A stretch of DNA of 64,000 bases from Prorocentrum cordatum (GCA_963575745.1 CAUYUJ010007269.1:291501-355500); one strand, 5' to 3'. Positions 10,625-20,370 are shown, counted from the stretch's first letter. The notes: a model not told the origin generated them from the letters alone. Translations and numbers: made by a program.

Positions 10625-10830
10625 GCGGGCAATGCTGCCATCCGCATCCAGTGCGTCTGAGACTCTCTTGGGAGGGGCGCCGCCGGGCTGAGGCGCACCG
10701 GACAGTGAGAACCATCGAGCCTCTATATATCGGGGCCAGGCTCTCATCCGTACCCGGTGCGCCTCCGGTTCCTGGGGACGGGAGCCCGAGACTCCAAGCT
10801 GCAGGGGAGATGGACACAGGTCACGCCCAC
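10625..10830 (+). mobile_element. TIR element, family B copy 1
   Basis: About 206 bp, starting GCGGGCAAT and ending near TCACGCCCAC. It aligns along its length with the reverse complement of 31456-31656: ATCC..ATCCAG.GCGTCT, GAGGCGCAC.GGA, ATCGAGCCT, GGGGCCAG and GGTGCGCCTCC. The right terminus is more diverged than in copy 2. Confidence 0.75.
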
Positions 10831-10987
10831 ACGAGGGGGCCATCGTGAGAATGACGAGACCACGCCTGAAACTTGACGCGAGCTCCCGCAGCAGACGTCC
10901 AACGGCACCCGGACCGGCACAAAACCCAGGATGCGCTCGTCCAACAGCGTCGGCCAACCCGAGCTCCGGCGCACCCGAGCCCTGCGT

Positions 10988-11180
10988 TAAGTCGGGCCTG
11001 TACCCCTACAGGGGGATTTTCGACAACAAATACAACCTACCCCAAAAATAATCAACAAAAAACAACAGATAGTGTGGGGACTATTTTCTTAGTACTGCTT
11101 TACCTTTTTGGTGCATTGTTGGGGGTATTTCGTATGTTTCGTCGAAGATCCCCCTGTAGGGGGGGACACGCCCGACATCA
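10988..11180 (+). mobile_element. TIR element, family M copy 1
   Basis: 193 bp. Ends TAAGTCGGGCCTGTACCCCT and AGGGGGGGACACGCCCGACA form TIRs. The left half is A-rich and the right half T-rich. The outer flanks contain GAGCC[CT]TGCG on both sides, though not immediately adjacent on the right. One of four copies, all in the same orientation. Confidence 0.85.
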
Positions 11181-11533
11181 CGCACCCCGAGCCTTGCGCT
11201 GCCCCGCGCGAGGGCGGCACGCGCACCCCTCGACTCGCACATGCGCTTCCAGCCCGGCAGCGCCGTCAGGGCGGCCTGGCGCGGGGGGCGGCGCGCCGCT
11301 GCTCCCGCGCGCGCGCCGCGCCGCCCTGCGGTCCTGAGCCGCTGGGCTCTCCAGACTACAGGGCAGTTTTTTAATACATAGGATTAACCAAAAAACGCAA
11401 ACAGAAAAAAACATCGGATGTTTAATACGTGATGATTTTATGGGTCAATTTGTGCAGGAGTTCATCGTTGTGTTTAATGCTAGATCCCTGTATTTTAAGA
11501 TATGATCCGCATGCGGAGCATATATAAAAAAAC
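11181..11533. other. GC-rich spacer then AT-rich island
   Basis: 11181-11345 is strongly GC-rich. 11360-11530 is an AT-rich island (TTTTTTAATACATAGG and similar). No element ends could be defined with confidence. Confidence 0.45.
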
Positions 11534-11735
11534 GGGAGCCGCAGAGGTATGTACGACGCCTTAGTGAACACGGCCTGGGACCGAAACCGACGGACCTGGA
11601 CCCGCAAAAGTGACGGCCGCGACGCCCTCTCGCGAACCGAGAACGGCCAATTCACTAATCGACGTGTCAGGGTAGGAGGCCTGTCCACCCCCGAAGACTG
11701 CCGGGAGGGCCGCAGAGGCGTGTACGATGGACGCC
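11534..11735 (+). mobile_element. Family P copy 2 between 27-bp direct repeats
   Basis: 11560-11693 matches family P from CCTTAGTGA to TGTCCACCCCCG but lacks the left TIR. It sits between two copies of GGGAG..CCGCAGAGG.[AG]TGTACGA.[G]..CGCC (11534-11560 and 11703-11735). Either the left TIR was lost with local duplication, or the duplication is an insertion footprint. Confidence 0.7.
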
Positions 11736-12004
11736 TCGGGGCCGCGAGGCCCAAAAGAGCTCGCCGCAAGAGAGAGCAGAGTGCGCCAGACGAGGCCAGG
11801 ACGAGGACGACTCGAGGACCTCTGAGAGATCCCGCGGCTCTGGAGGATGCCTCGGGCGCCGCTCTGAAGCGGACGCTCGGGGACGCTCTGGAGGATCCCT
11901 TCGCGCTCCGGGACGCTCCGAAGCGGACTTAGTCCTCGCCCCGGCCCCGTCCGAGGGGGTACCGCGGGGGGGGGATCGGAGACAGGTCCTGGGAGATCTC
12001 TTAT

Positions 12005-12035
<31 letters not shown>

Positions 12036-12745
12036 CTGGGGATTTGGGGGCTGTTGAGCCCGATTGCGGAGCCACGATGGCGGAGCCACTGAGCCGCTGA
12101 GCCAGTGAGCCCGATGGCGGAGCCACCGACGGGGCCCAAGATGAGCCCGGGAATGGGCCCGCTGGAGCGGGACTCAACGGCGTGAGGCCAGGCCATGCCA
12201 GACGGAGAGCCAGAGGTGGTCCAAAAGAAGACCGCCGCGAGGGCCCGAGATGGCTCATGGCGGTCCCAAGGACGCCTGTCGTCGGCGTGTCGTGGGAGGG
12301 AGTGCTGGGGTTGGCTGGGAGTTCTCGGCGGGGAGTTCCCTCGTGGGGAGTACTTCGGCGTGTTGCCCGAGGGCTATCGTAGCGTCTTGTGACGGGGGGC
12401 GGCGCGGTGTTTGGGATGTTGCAGGAGGTTCCAGCAGGACTGTAGACGGTGCCCCATGTTTCCAAAAATCAGCTTCGAAACGTGGCCCTCAACTTTCCTC
12501 TACCGCTCTCTGCTTGTTAGTCCGCCTGCCTCCTCTTTCCTCAATCGTCCCTGCTCATACCTTCTCCTGCTAATCCTCCTTGTCGTTCGACTCTCTTCTC
12601 GTTTCCATGTTCCCCCTCATGATCATCCTGTCGCTCCTTTGTCTGCCTTGCAGCTCCTGCTGCTGCTGGTGTCGCGCCTTGAAAACGTGTTGTCCGAAAT
12701 CAAACTGATGGACCTGGTGACCTGAGCTGGATGCTCATTCTGGAA
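11736..12745. other. No gene; (AG)n and short tandem words
   Basis: Contains CTCTGGAGGAT/CTCTGAAGCGGAC words (11840-11930), an (AG)n run at 12005-12031 and three tandem GAGCC.GATGGCGGAGCCAC-like units (12055-12130). No protein family recognised. Confidence 0.5.
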
Positions 12746-12862
12746 ACCTTCCTGGAGATACTCGCTCCACTCTTGGGTCGAATCTGCGTGGAACGTCCGT
12801 CGATTTAAGCCAACAATGATGCGAACCTGAGTCGAACTTGAATCGAACTTGAGCCGAACTTG
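12746..12862 (+). repeat. Dispersed repeat, family U copy 2
   Basis: Resembles 4833-4930 in box order (ACCTTCCTGGA, GAACGTCC.TCG, serial GAGTCGAACTTGAATCGAAC). Confidence 0.5.
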
Positions 12863-12900
12863 TGGGCCCCAGGAAGGCACCCAAAACGAGCATCTAACCT

Positions 12901-13060
12901 TAAGTCGGGCCTGTCTCCCTACAGGCCGACTTTCGACGAACAATTAGAAATACCCAAAACATACAAAACATACTCAAACATAGTCAACACAAATAGTCCC
13001 CAGACTATTTGTTTGACAATTTTTTGGTATTCCCCCTGTAGAGGGACAGGCCCGACTTGA
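12901..13060 (+). mobile_element. TIR element, family M copy 2
   Basis: 160 bp. Ends TAAGTCGGGCCTGT and ACAGGCCCGACTTGA are inverted. Flanked by a 9-bp direct repeat with one mismatch: ATCTAACCT (12892-12900) and GTCTAACCT (13061-13069). A-rich left, T-rich right. A 9-bp duplication fits Mutator-like transposases (family knowledge); no transposase is visible here. Confidence 0.88.
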
Positions 13061-13658
13061 GTCTAACCTGAGGGTGGGCAGGGCAGAACGGGAAGGAAAC
13101 GCCCCTCGACCTCAAGCATCGCCCATCGACCTGAAGCATCGCCCACCTCTCGACCTCAAGCCTCGCCTCTCAACCCCGATCGTCACACATTGGGGCACTC
13201 CTGGGGTATCCATCCAGCCAAGCACCCCAGAGGACAAGGAGGACGCCAACGAGGACGAGGAGGCGGGGGAGGAGGAGAACGAGGCCTCTGGCTCTTTACC
13301 TCCGACTCCGAGGTGCCCGCCAGACGGAGCGACATTTGAGGACGTGCTGCCCTTGCAACCCCGAACTCGAATAGGAACAACAGAAGAACAGCACACCATA
13401 CACATCTGCGCTGGGCGCCGCCGGGGGGAGTGGGGGGCCCAGCGCAGATCCAAGAAATCCGCGCGGAGCGCCAATCTGGTCCCCATCCGATCCCTATCCC
13501 CAGCGGCGTGGCCTGGGCCTCCCTGGCCGATTTGCGGCCCTAGATGGTGATATGGGCTGGTCCCTCCGGGTTTCCAGGGGTGTATCCCCAACTGGGGGGG
13601 GGCTACTTGGTGGGAGTCTCCAAGGGGATGGGGATGGGGATGGGGGTCGGTTACACGA
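13061..13658. other. Spacer with acidic open frame and hairpin
   Basis: A plus-strand frame from 13074 to 13550 has a Glu/Asp-rich stretch but no known domain; coding is doubtful. A perfect inverted repeat ATCTGCGCTGGGC / GCCCAGCGCAGAT lies at about 13403-13448, followed by AAATCCGCGCGGA, resembling a decayed relative of element N (17229). Confidence 0.4.
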
Positions 13659-13659
13659 C

Positions 13660-13835
13660 ATGGGAGGAGGAGGAGGAGGAGGAGGAGGAGGAGGAGGAGG
13701 AGGAGGAGGAGGAGGAGGAGGATTAGAGGAGGAGGATGATTAGAGGAGGGGAGGAGGAGGAGGAGGAGGAGGAGGAGGAGGAGGAGGGAGGAGGATTAGA
13801 GGAGGAGGAGGAGGAGGAGGAGGAGGAGGAGGGAT
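13660..13835. repeat. (GGA)n microsatellite
   Basis: Near-pure GGA repeats with a few GATTAGA interruptions. Confidence 0.92.
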
Positions 13836-14484
13836 GGGATGGGATGGCGTTTTCCTCTTCTTCGATTAGCTTTCGCAACTCCGCGCGGATCTCTTGCCGG
13901 GTCGGCACCGGGCCCCCCCGCGCCGCCAAGGGGGGGGGAGCCCTGGAGGCGCGGCCAGGGGCGCCCCCGCGACGATCCCAACCAGTCGCGCGGACCTCCG
14001 CCAGCATGTTTTATGCCGCTGCTTCAACTTCTTCTGCTTCTGATAGTTCTTCTTCCGAGAAATGCTCCTTTTCTTGTGGTGCCGCTGCTTATTGTGATTC
14101 TTATTATCATCATCATTATCATTATCATTATTTTCATTATTATTATTATTAGTATTATTCATATTCTTATTGTGTGTCTTCTTCTGTTTAATTGTTACTA
14201 TTCTGAATATTCGCCGTCGTCAACGAGAGGCCCGCCAAGCGGGGCGAAAATTTTTGGGGGCGCGCCGCCCCTGCCGGCCCGGGCGGGCCTCGAAGTTCTT
14301 CACCTCGCGGAGCGCGCGGGAGTTGAGCACGTCGCCCCCGTCCAGCGGCTCGTAGTAACTCGGTGGGCAGGGGAGGCTTGAGCGGGACCGGGGGGCCGCA
14401 AGCGCCTCCTCGTCGTGTCGGGCGTTCTTGTCCCAACCATCCTGTGATGCTGGGTCCTCGTTTTGACGAGACAGTGCCCCGCGT
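13836..14484. other. Decayed N-like segment and (ATT)n tract
   Basis: About 13870-13995 has inverted GCGCGGAT..CTTGCCGGGTCGG and CGATCCCAACCAGTCGCGCGG arms similar to element N. 14096-14165 is an ATT/ATC microsatellite. No gene recognised. Confidence 0.45.
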
Positions 14485-14810
14485 CCTCCTCCTCTCCTCC
14501 TCCTCCTCCTCCTCCTCCTCCTCCTCCTGCATCATCCTCCTCCTCCTCCTACTTGCCTCCCCCAGTGTGTTTCCCTCCTCCCTCTCCCCCTCCTCCCCTC
14601 ATCTTCTCTCCCCCTCCTCCCTCCTCTCCCCTCCTCCTCCTCCTCGATCCTTCGCTTCCTCCTCCTCCTCCTCCTCCTCCTCCTCTTCCTCCTCCTCCTC
14701 ATCCTCCTCCTCTTGCTCCTCCTCCCACCTCCTCCTCCTCCTCCTCTCATCCTTGCCCCTCCTCCCTCCTCCCATCCTTGGCTCCTCTCCTCCTCCACTC
14801 TTCCCTCCTC
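14485..14810. repeat. (CCT)n microsatellite
   Basis: A long CCT/CTC tract with interruptions. Confidence 0.9.
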
Positions 14811-14844
14811 CCAGTCTTGCCTCTGCCCTCCGCATGCCTCTGTT

Positions 14845-15605
14845 ACGGCACACCCCTGACAGGCTTCGTGGTCCAGTAGGGAGCTCCACCAAATGCATTT
14901 TTATGGCGATTATCGCAAGCGTCCCCCACACTCAGTGCGGCACACCCCTCACACGTTCCGTGACCACGCAGGAAGCCCCGCTGAAGGCCTCAATGGCGGT
15001 TCTCGCAAGCGTCCACGCTTCGTGGACCCGCCTCTCGCACTGCTCGTGGCCCCTTCGGAAGCCCCACCGAAGACCCCAGTGGCGGTTCTCGCATGCGCCC
15101 CCCGCACGCGTTACAGCACACCCCTCCCACGCTTCGTGGCCCCAGAGGGAGCCCCACGGAAGGCCCGATGGCGGCTATCGCATGCTTCCCCCGCACATCT
15201 CGCACGCTTCGTGGCTCGGCAGGGAGCGCCACCGAGGGCCCCACCAGCGGCTACCACACGTGTCCCCCGCACCAATGTCGGCGCACCTTTCACACGCTCC
15301 GTGGCCCCAGGAGGGAGCTCTATCGAACGACCCACTTGCGGTTCTCGCACGCGCCCCCCGCACCAGTTACGGCAACCCCCATCATACGCTTCGTGGTCCA
15401 AAAGAGATCTCCACCGACGGCCCAAGTGGCAGTTAATCGCCTGCGTCCTCCGCGACCATTCACGCACACCTCTCACGCGTTTCGTGGCCCACCAGGAGCT
15501 CTGCCGAAGCCAAGCCTACGGTGGCGGCTCTCGCATGCGCCCCTGGCGCCCATTCTTGCACACGCCTCAACGACGCTTCGTGGTCCCACCCGTGCCTCTG
15601 GTCAC
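14845..15605 (+). repeat. About 90-bp tandem array, left block
   Basis: Eight to nine diverged units with the order CCCCGCAC, GGCACACCCCTC.CACGCTTCGTGG, GGGAGC[CT]CCACCGAAGGCC and AGTGGCGGTTCTCGCA. The same unit makes up 17165-17960. A 90-base period keeps frames open in several registers, so long open frames here are not evidence of a protein. Confidence 0.8.
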
Positions 15606-15748
15606 AGAGCGGGCGTGTCCTCAAGTCCTTTGCCTAATCCCTGGAGCCTCCTTCCTCTGAAGGAATCCCCGAAAGACTCCCCTGCCCTGAAGACATCCCC
15701 GAAAGGAACCCCCTACAGTCCTCCGTTCCTTTGCCTAATCCCCTACAG
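15605..15748. other. Spacer with short repeats
   Basis: CTTTGCCTAATCCC and CCCGAAAG words occur twice. Nothing else. Confidence 0.4.
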
Positions 15749-15912
15749 TGAAGTGGCCCTGGGACACACAAATAAATACACAAGCATCAAACTATTCCCC
15801 ATAGCTTCCTATAGTTTCTGGGCTTTTGCCTTCCCGCCCAATTCCCATATTTTCCCATATCTGCTTGGGGACCGACGATTCATTGTGCCTTTGTGTTTTT
15901 TTGACCTCCTGT
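15749..15912 (+). mobile_element. TIR element, family A copy 3
   Basis: About 164 bp with family A landmarks (TGAAGTGGCCCTGGGACACA, CCGACGATTCATTGTG, right end GACCTCCTG). Flanks TACAG (15744-15748) and TAAAG (15913-15917) are a 4/5 direct repeat. Confidence 0.82.
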
Positions 15913-15924
15913 TAAAGCTTCCTC

Positions 15925-16055
15925 TGGCTATCGCTCGGACGTCCATTTCCCTGTGCTTCTTGTCGCTCTCGTGCGTGGCTTTTTCGCCAAAGGATCAAGG
16001 AGGCTCCTCGATGGCCCTCGCCGAGGAAAAAACGCACACGTCCGAGCGATGCCAA
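15925..16055 (+). mobile_element. TIR element, family G copy 1
   Basis: About 131 bp. Ends TGGCTATCGCTCGGACGTCC and ACACGTCCGAGCGATGCCAA are inverted repeats. The interior reads CGTGCGTGGCTTTTTCGCCAA and CCTCGCCGAGGAAAAAA. Full copies also at 21102 and 46983, same orientation. Confidence 0.85.
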
Positions 16056-16106
16056 GTCCAGGGGCCCCGCCCGCGAGGCAGCGGGTTCGGAGATGTGTCT
16101 CCGCCC

Positions 16107-16178
16107 GCGAGCAAGAGGAGGAGGAGGAGGAGGAGGAGGAGGAGGAGGAGGAGGAGGAGGAGGAGGAGGAGGAGAGAA
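16107..16178. repeat. (GGA)n microsatellite
   Basis: Near-pure GGA repeats between family G copy 1 and a family G fragment. Confidence 0.92.
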
Positions 16179-16187
16179 ATGAGGAGG

Positions 16188-16236
16188 ATGCTCCTCGAGG
16201 GCCCTCGCCGAGGAAAAAAAACGCACACGTCCGAGC
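16188..16236 (+). mobile_element. Family G right-end fragment
   Basis: GATGCTCCTCGAGGGCCCTC through CACACGTCCGAGC matches the right part of family G; the left part is missing. Same orientation. Confidence 0.75.
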
Positions 16237-16420
16237 AAAATCCTCAGTCCTGAGGAATCTCTTTTGGGGAGGCCCGACCCCCAACTTCCGACGCCTCTCT
16301 GATGGCGTGGCGCGTGCCCTCTGGGCTCCCCCGCGCCTCCCCGCGCCACCTGCTCGGGCCCGGGAGGGCCTCACGACGGGCCAAGGGTGGAGGGTTTCCC
16401 CGAAGGGCTTAGGCGACCCG
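16236..16420. other. Spacer, nothing recognised
   Basis: GC-rich, no recognised feature. Confidence 0.4.
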
Positions 16421-16570
16421 TCCTCCTCCTCCTCCTCCTCCTCCGCCTCCTCCTCCTGCTCCTCTTCCTCCTCCTCCCTCCTTCTCCTCCTCCTCCTCCT
16501 CCTCCTCCTCCATCTCCTCCTCTTCTTCCCCCTCCTCCACCTCCTCGTCCTCCTGCTCCCCCTCCTCGGG
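16420..16570. repeat. (CCT)n microsatellite
   Basis: CCT/CTC tract with few interruptions. Confidence 0.9.
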
Positions 16571-16735
16571 TCGCCTACGGCCCCGGGGGAAACCGTGCAG
16601 CCAAGGGGGGCTCCGACATCTCGCGCCAGGACGCTCAAGGTGGCGCCCAGACGGCCCAAGAGGCATTCACGACGCCCCGAGGGGCCTCCCAAAGGCCTCC
16701 CAGGAGGCACAACTCACTGATGTGCCTTAAGTGTT

Positions 16736-17140
16736 GAAGGTTTGGGGTGGTCTGCCTCTTCGGCTTCCCGACGCGCGGAGACGCCCTGGAAGCTCCGACG
16801 TAAGATCGCCACAAGACGGCGCAAGATGCCTACAACAGGGTCCCAAAACAGCCCAAGAGGGCCCCGAGTGGCGCCAAAGACGGTCCCAAAAAGGGCCCAA
16901 CAGAGGGAACACGAACCGAAATCAGAGCCTTCCCTACCAAGAGGCCCCCAGGATGCCCCCAGAGGCGCCCAAGAGGCCCCAAAGGCCAAGAGGCCCTCAA
17001 GAAGCACCACGAGGTAGTGAAGAGGCCCACAAGAGGTCCAAAGAGGCCCCAGAACGGCATGATAGCAGCCTCCAAGAGACCCCCGAGAGGCCTCCAACGA
17101 GCCCCCAAAGAACATCCAGTGTGCTTCACACCCACAGCCC
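16736..17140 (+). repeat. CCAAGA-rich repeat, family R copy 2
   Basis: Shares with 28150-28735 a TTCGGCTT.CCGACGC box, serial CCCAAGAGG words, a CGAACCGAA box and the right end GAACATCCAGT[GA]TGCTT..ACCCA. The shared right end suggests a defined mobile or duplicated unit and not just simple sequence. Confidence 0.6.
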
Positions 17141-17164
17141 AGGCTCGGTGAAGGGATGGGCCTA

Positions 17165-17960
17165 ATGCCAACAGGTACGGAGCTCCACCGAAAGCCTCAG
17201 AGGCGGTTCTCGCACGCGTCCCCTGCACTAGGGGAACAAAAAGTGGCATAAACATAAAAACTCGGAGGTCCGCGCGGATTTCTCGGATCGGCGCTGGGGC
17301 CCCCCGGCGGCGCCTCCGGCGCCGCCCCCGGCGCGCTCCGCGCGCCAGGGAGGGGGGTCCAGCGCCGATCCGAGAAATCCGCGTGGACCTCCGAGTTTTT
17401 ATGTTTATGTCACTTGTTGCTCCCCTGCACCCACCTCGGCACACCTCTCACACGCTTCGTGCCCCAATGGGAAGCTCCACAGAAGGCCCCACCAACGGTT
17501 ATCGCGTGCGCCCCCCGCGCCCATCCGGCACATCCCTGACACACTTCGTGGCCCGAGGGGGAACTCCACCCAAGGACCCAGTGGCGGCTCTCGCACGCGT
17601 CTCCTGCAGACACGTCGATACACCCATCTCACGTTTCGTGGCCCCATGGGGAGCCCCACCGAAGGCCCCAGTGGCGGTTCTCGCATATGCGCCCCCCGCA
17701 CCCATGTCGGTACACCCCTCCCACGCTTCCTGACCCCAGAAGGAGCCCCACGGAAGGCCCAGTGGCGATTATCGCACGCGTCCCGAGCACCCATGTCGGT
17801 ACCCCCCGCACACGCTCCGTGGCCCTAGAAGGAGCACCACCGAAGGCCCCCGTGGCGGTTGTCGCGTGCGTCTCCCCCCCGTACCCCTTCCAGCGCACAC
17901 CTCACACGCTTCGTGGCCCCAGGAGGGAGCTCCATCGAAGATGCTCACAACAGCGCTGCT
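17165..17960 (+). repeat. About 90-bp tandem array, right block
   Basis: Diverged units of the array also found at 14845-15605. CTTCGTGG-like words recur at about 17455, 17543, 17634, 17725, 17815 and 17909, i.e. every 88-94 bases. Element N (17229-17420) interrupts it. Confidence 0.82.
17229..17420. mobile_element. TIR/hairpin element N
   Basis: About 192 bp, nearly a full-length palindrome. The left arm has CATAAACATAAAAACTCGGA and TCCGCGCGGATTTCTCGGAT; the right arm is its near-exact inverse (only scattered mismatches over about 70 bp), around a GGCGCC-rich centre. A 10-bp direct repeat TCCCCTGCAC flanks it (17219-17228 and 17421-17430), and neighbouring array units show the uninterrupted site. 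Diverged relatives may lie near 13870 and 19995. Confidence 0.85.
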
Positions 17961-17974
17961 CACATCTGCAAAGG

Positions 17975-18172
17975 TCGGGAGCGGCCCAGAGGGGGGTGTC
18001 CAAGAGGGGGGGGGTGCAAATCATGACCAGCGGAATGTGCGCGGCCCAGCGGGGGGGCCAGGGACGCAATGAAATCAGAAGAGGCGCCATGAAACCTGGG
18101 GAAATACCATGGCCACCGCCACCGCCTTGAAATTCCCCCCCCAGGCACCACCCCCCTCTTCGCCGCCCCCGA
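17975..18172 (+). mobile_element. TIR element, family C copy 2
   Basis: 198 bp. Begins TCGGGAGCGGCCCAGAGGGG and ends CCTCTTCGCCGCCCCCGA (inverted ends). Interior GTGCGCGGCCCAGCG and AAGAGGCGCCATGAAACCTG. Flanked by a 15-bp direct repeat with one mismatch, TCACATCTGCA[AG]AGG (17960-17974 and 18173-18187). At the left junction the sequence reads AAAG|GT. Confidence 0.85.
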
Positions 18173-18190
18173 TCACATCTGCAGAGGGTT

Positions 18191-18249
18191 GGACCCTTCG
18201 CCGGGCCATCCCTCCGTGGCCCACGGAGGGATGGCCCGGCGAAGGGTCC
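18191..18249. repeat. Perfect 59-bp palindrome (29-bp arms, 1-base centre)
   Basis: The arm GGACCCTTCGCCGGGCCATC.. at 18191-18219 is repeated as its exact reverse complement at 18221-18249 around a single C. No mismatches were found over 29 bp. Transcribed RNA would form a very stable hairpin. It could be a new hairpin element or an assembly or fold-back artefact. Confidence 0.93.
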
Positions 18250-18400
18250 CCCCACTGGGGGGCTGCTCTGATTGGAGGCGCCTCGGGCCTGCTGGGGCTC
18301 CGGCGCCTGCGCACAGAGAGCCCCCGGCAGTGGCCTCGGCTGGCCCCCACGGGACCCCCGCGCGGTCCAGGGCGCCCCTGGGGCACGCCGCGCCCCAGGG

Positions 18401-18584
18401 TACTCCAGATTTCGTAATAAAGGGAGGGGGGTCTCATTTCGGGGGGGGCCTCTTCCAGGCTATCTTGGAGGGCCTGGGGGGGTCTGGGGACGATGTTTTG
18501 GAGGGTTCTCCCACGAGGGGGGGTCTGAATTGGCTTGTCTTGGAGGGTCCAGACGCCCTCCCTTTTATTACGAAATCTAGGGCA
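18401..18584 (-). mobile_element. TIR element, family E copy 1
   Basis: About 184 bp. Ends TACTCCAGATTTCGTAATAA and TTATTACGAAATCTAGGGCA are inverted. The interior is the reverse complement of 22627-22811 (GGCTATCTTGGAGGGC, GACGATGTTTTGGAGGGTTC). Confidence 0.85.
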
Positions 18585-18880
18585 GGGTGCCCAGGCCGCC
18601 CCTGGGCCACTCGGGCCCCCCGAAGAACCCCCGCGCCATAGCCACGCCAACCGCGCGTTCCAAAGGCCAGCTGCAAGGAGAAAAAAAAAGAGCCACGCGC
18701 AAAGGTGTGCGAGAGCACGGGTGGGGTCAGCTGGATTTCGGCGTTGTCTCTGTTCGAATTACACTTGGGGGGGGCCATTTTTCGCCTGGTCCTCCTCACT
18801 CGGGGGGCCTGCTGAGGCCAGCTGGGACTGCGTCAGGGGGGCTGTCGGTGCGCAATCCGAGGCCTTGCCAGCGGGTGCCT
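18585..18880. other. Spacer, nothing recognised
   Basis: GC-rich, no recognised feature. Confidence 0.4.
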
Positions 18881-19505
18881 CACAAGACCCGACCTCTGGA
18901 GGCTGCCAGGAGGGGCTTGCAGACTCCAGAGGAACCACTGCAGACCTCCAGCGCACACCATCAACACGGGTGCAGCAAACACCGCACGGGTCCCGAACGC
19001 TAGACCATAGGCCGTGCAGGAGCAGCTCCACACAACGTGGGCATCGCTGTGGCGAAAAAACTGAGAAACCCCAAGAAGGCCTCCAGACGCTCCAAGGAGG
19101 ACCCAGGTTCGCCCAAAAGGCCCCCAAGACGGCCCTAGAGGCTCCGAGAGGACGTCCAAGAGGCCCTCCATATGCATAACCCAAGCATTCCCATTAGGTT
19201 GTTGCAAACGCTCGCTGCTTCGGGCTTCCGAAAATCCAAGACGACCGGAAGGTCCCCTAGAAGGTTCCAAGACGGCACAAGAGGGCCCCACCCCAAGAAA
19301 GCACAAAGACATCACGGGAAGATACCAAGACACCAAGACAATCCAAGATCGCCTCAAGACGGCCCCCAAGAGGTCACTAGAATGACCCCCCCTGAGGCCT
19401 CCAAGCCGGCCCCGAAGTCCCTAAGAGGCTCCCAAGAGACTCCACAATCGGCTTCCAAGAGTCCCCAGAACCCCCACCCAAAAAATACTCAAGGCCTCCA
19501 AAAAC
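18880..19505 (+). repeat. CCAAGA-rich repeat, family R copy 3
   Basis: Imperfect CCAAGA[CG]GGCC words with an internal CTTCGGGCTTCCGA box at about 19218-19231, as in copies 2 and 4. Same strand sense. Confidence 0.55.
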
Positions 19506-20148
19506 GGCTCGGAGGAGGGGTGGGGAGAAGGCGAAGAAGAGAACATGAGAGAAGAGGAGAACGAGGATGCGGACAAGGAGGTGCGCTCCAAGTCAGCGCC
19601 ATGCTGCGCTTGAAAGGGGCGTGCAATAACCTCATTTCTGCTGCGTTGCTGCGCTGGAACCGTGGCGGAGTTTGCCGCAGGCCGCTGCATGTTCCCCTGT
19701 ACTGCCGTCATCCCCCCTTCCCCTTCTCCCATAAAATCCGCCCTTTCCGCCCTCCGTCCCGCTCATCCTCTTCCCCCCTCGTCATGATGCATCCCTGGGC
19801 GAGGAGGCCGCGGCGAAGGTCCCCTTGGGTGGGCCGCATGGCTTGGCCTGCAAATCAGCCTGCACTCAGCTGACGGGAACGACGGTTCTGAGAGTACGGC
19901 TGCATGCTCACCAGAGGGAGACACTTTACGATCATGGGGGCCCCTTCGACCACACCACTTGTGGATTGGGATCAATTTTAGAAGAAGAAGAAGAAGAATC
20001 AACAATATCATAATATATTTCGGAGATCTGCACGTATTTCTGGCATTGGCGTTGAAGCCCCTTCCCTGGCGCGCGGAGGGCGCTAAAGGCGGCGCTGGAG
20101 ACTGTGTATGCAGATTTGTGCTTAACCAATGTTCGGGACAAACTTACC
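19505..20148. other. No gene; (GAA)n and N-like segment
   Basis: A short (GAA)n run is at 19981-19998. About 20010-20100 (TTCGGAGATCTGCACG.ATTTCTGG and a GGCGCTGGAG region) is reminiscent of one arm of element N. No gene recognised. Confidence 0.4.
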
Positions 20149-20315
20149 TGGGGATGTCACAGGGTACTGATACCGCTACTCCCTGGACCTCCCCTGGGGT
20201 GCTCTCTGACCAGGATTTCGAGGCGAATCCAGCGGCTGCGACGAGGGCCTCCCAGGAACTCCAAAAAGGGAAAAACGAAAGAAGGGTAGCGGTACGGGTA
20301 CCTTTCCTCCCCTGA
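20149..20315 (+). mobile_element. TIR element, family K copy 2
   Basis: About 167 bp. GGTACTGATACCGCTACTCC at the left is inverted relative to GGGTAGCGGTACGGGTACC at the right, and the outermost TGGGG / CCCCTGA ends resemble those of families A and L. The right end is CCTTTCCTCCCCTGACTAACAG, a pyrimidine tract followed by a branch-point-like CTAAC and AG (split here as CCTTTCCTCCCCTGA + CTAACAG). Confidence 0.75.
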
Positions 20316-20370
20316 CTAACAGGTCCCGCGCTATCGAACGTCCACGTGGGCGGCTCTAGCTCTTTAGCGT

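Noticed and set aside
13074-13550. Acidic plus-strand ORF as a gene
   Set aside because: Glu/Asp-rich stretch over GAGGAC-type simple sequence; it begins in the flank of family M copy 2 and ends in a hairpin region, with no domain. Left as a spacer note.
14845-17960. CRISPR-like regularly spaced repeat
   Set aside because: The 90-bp units are contiguous and diverged, with no conserved short repeat alternating with unique spacers, and the context is eukaryotic.
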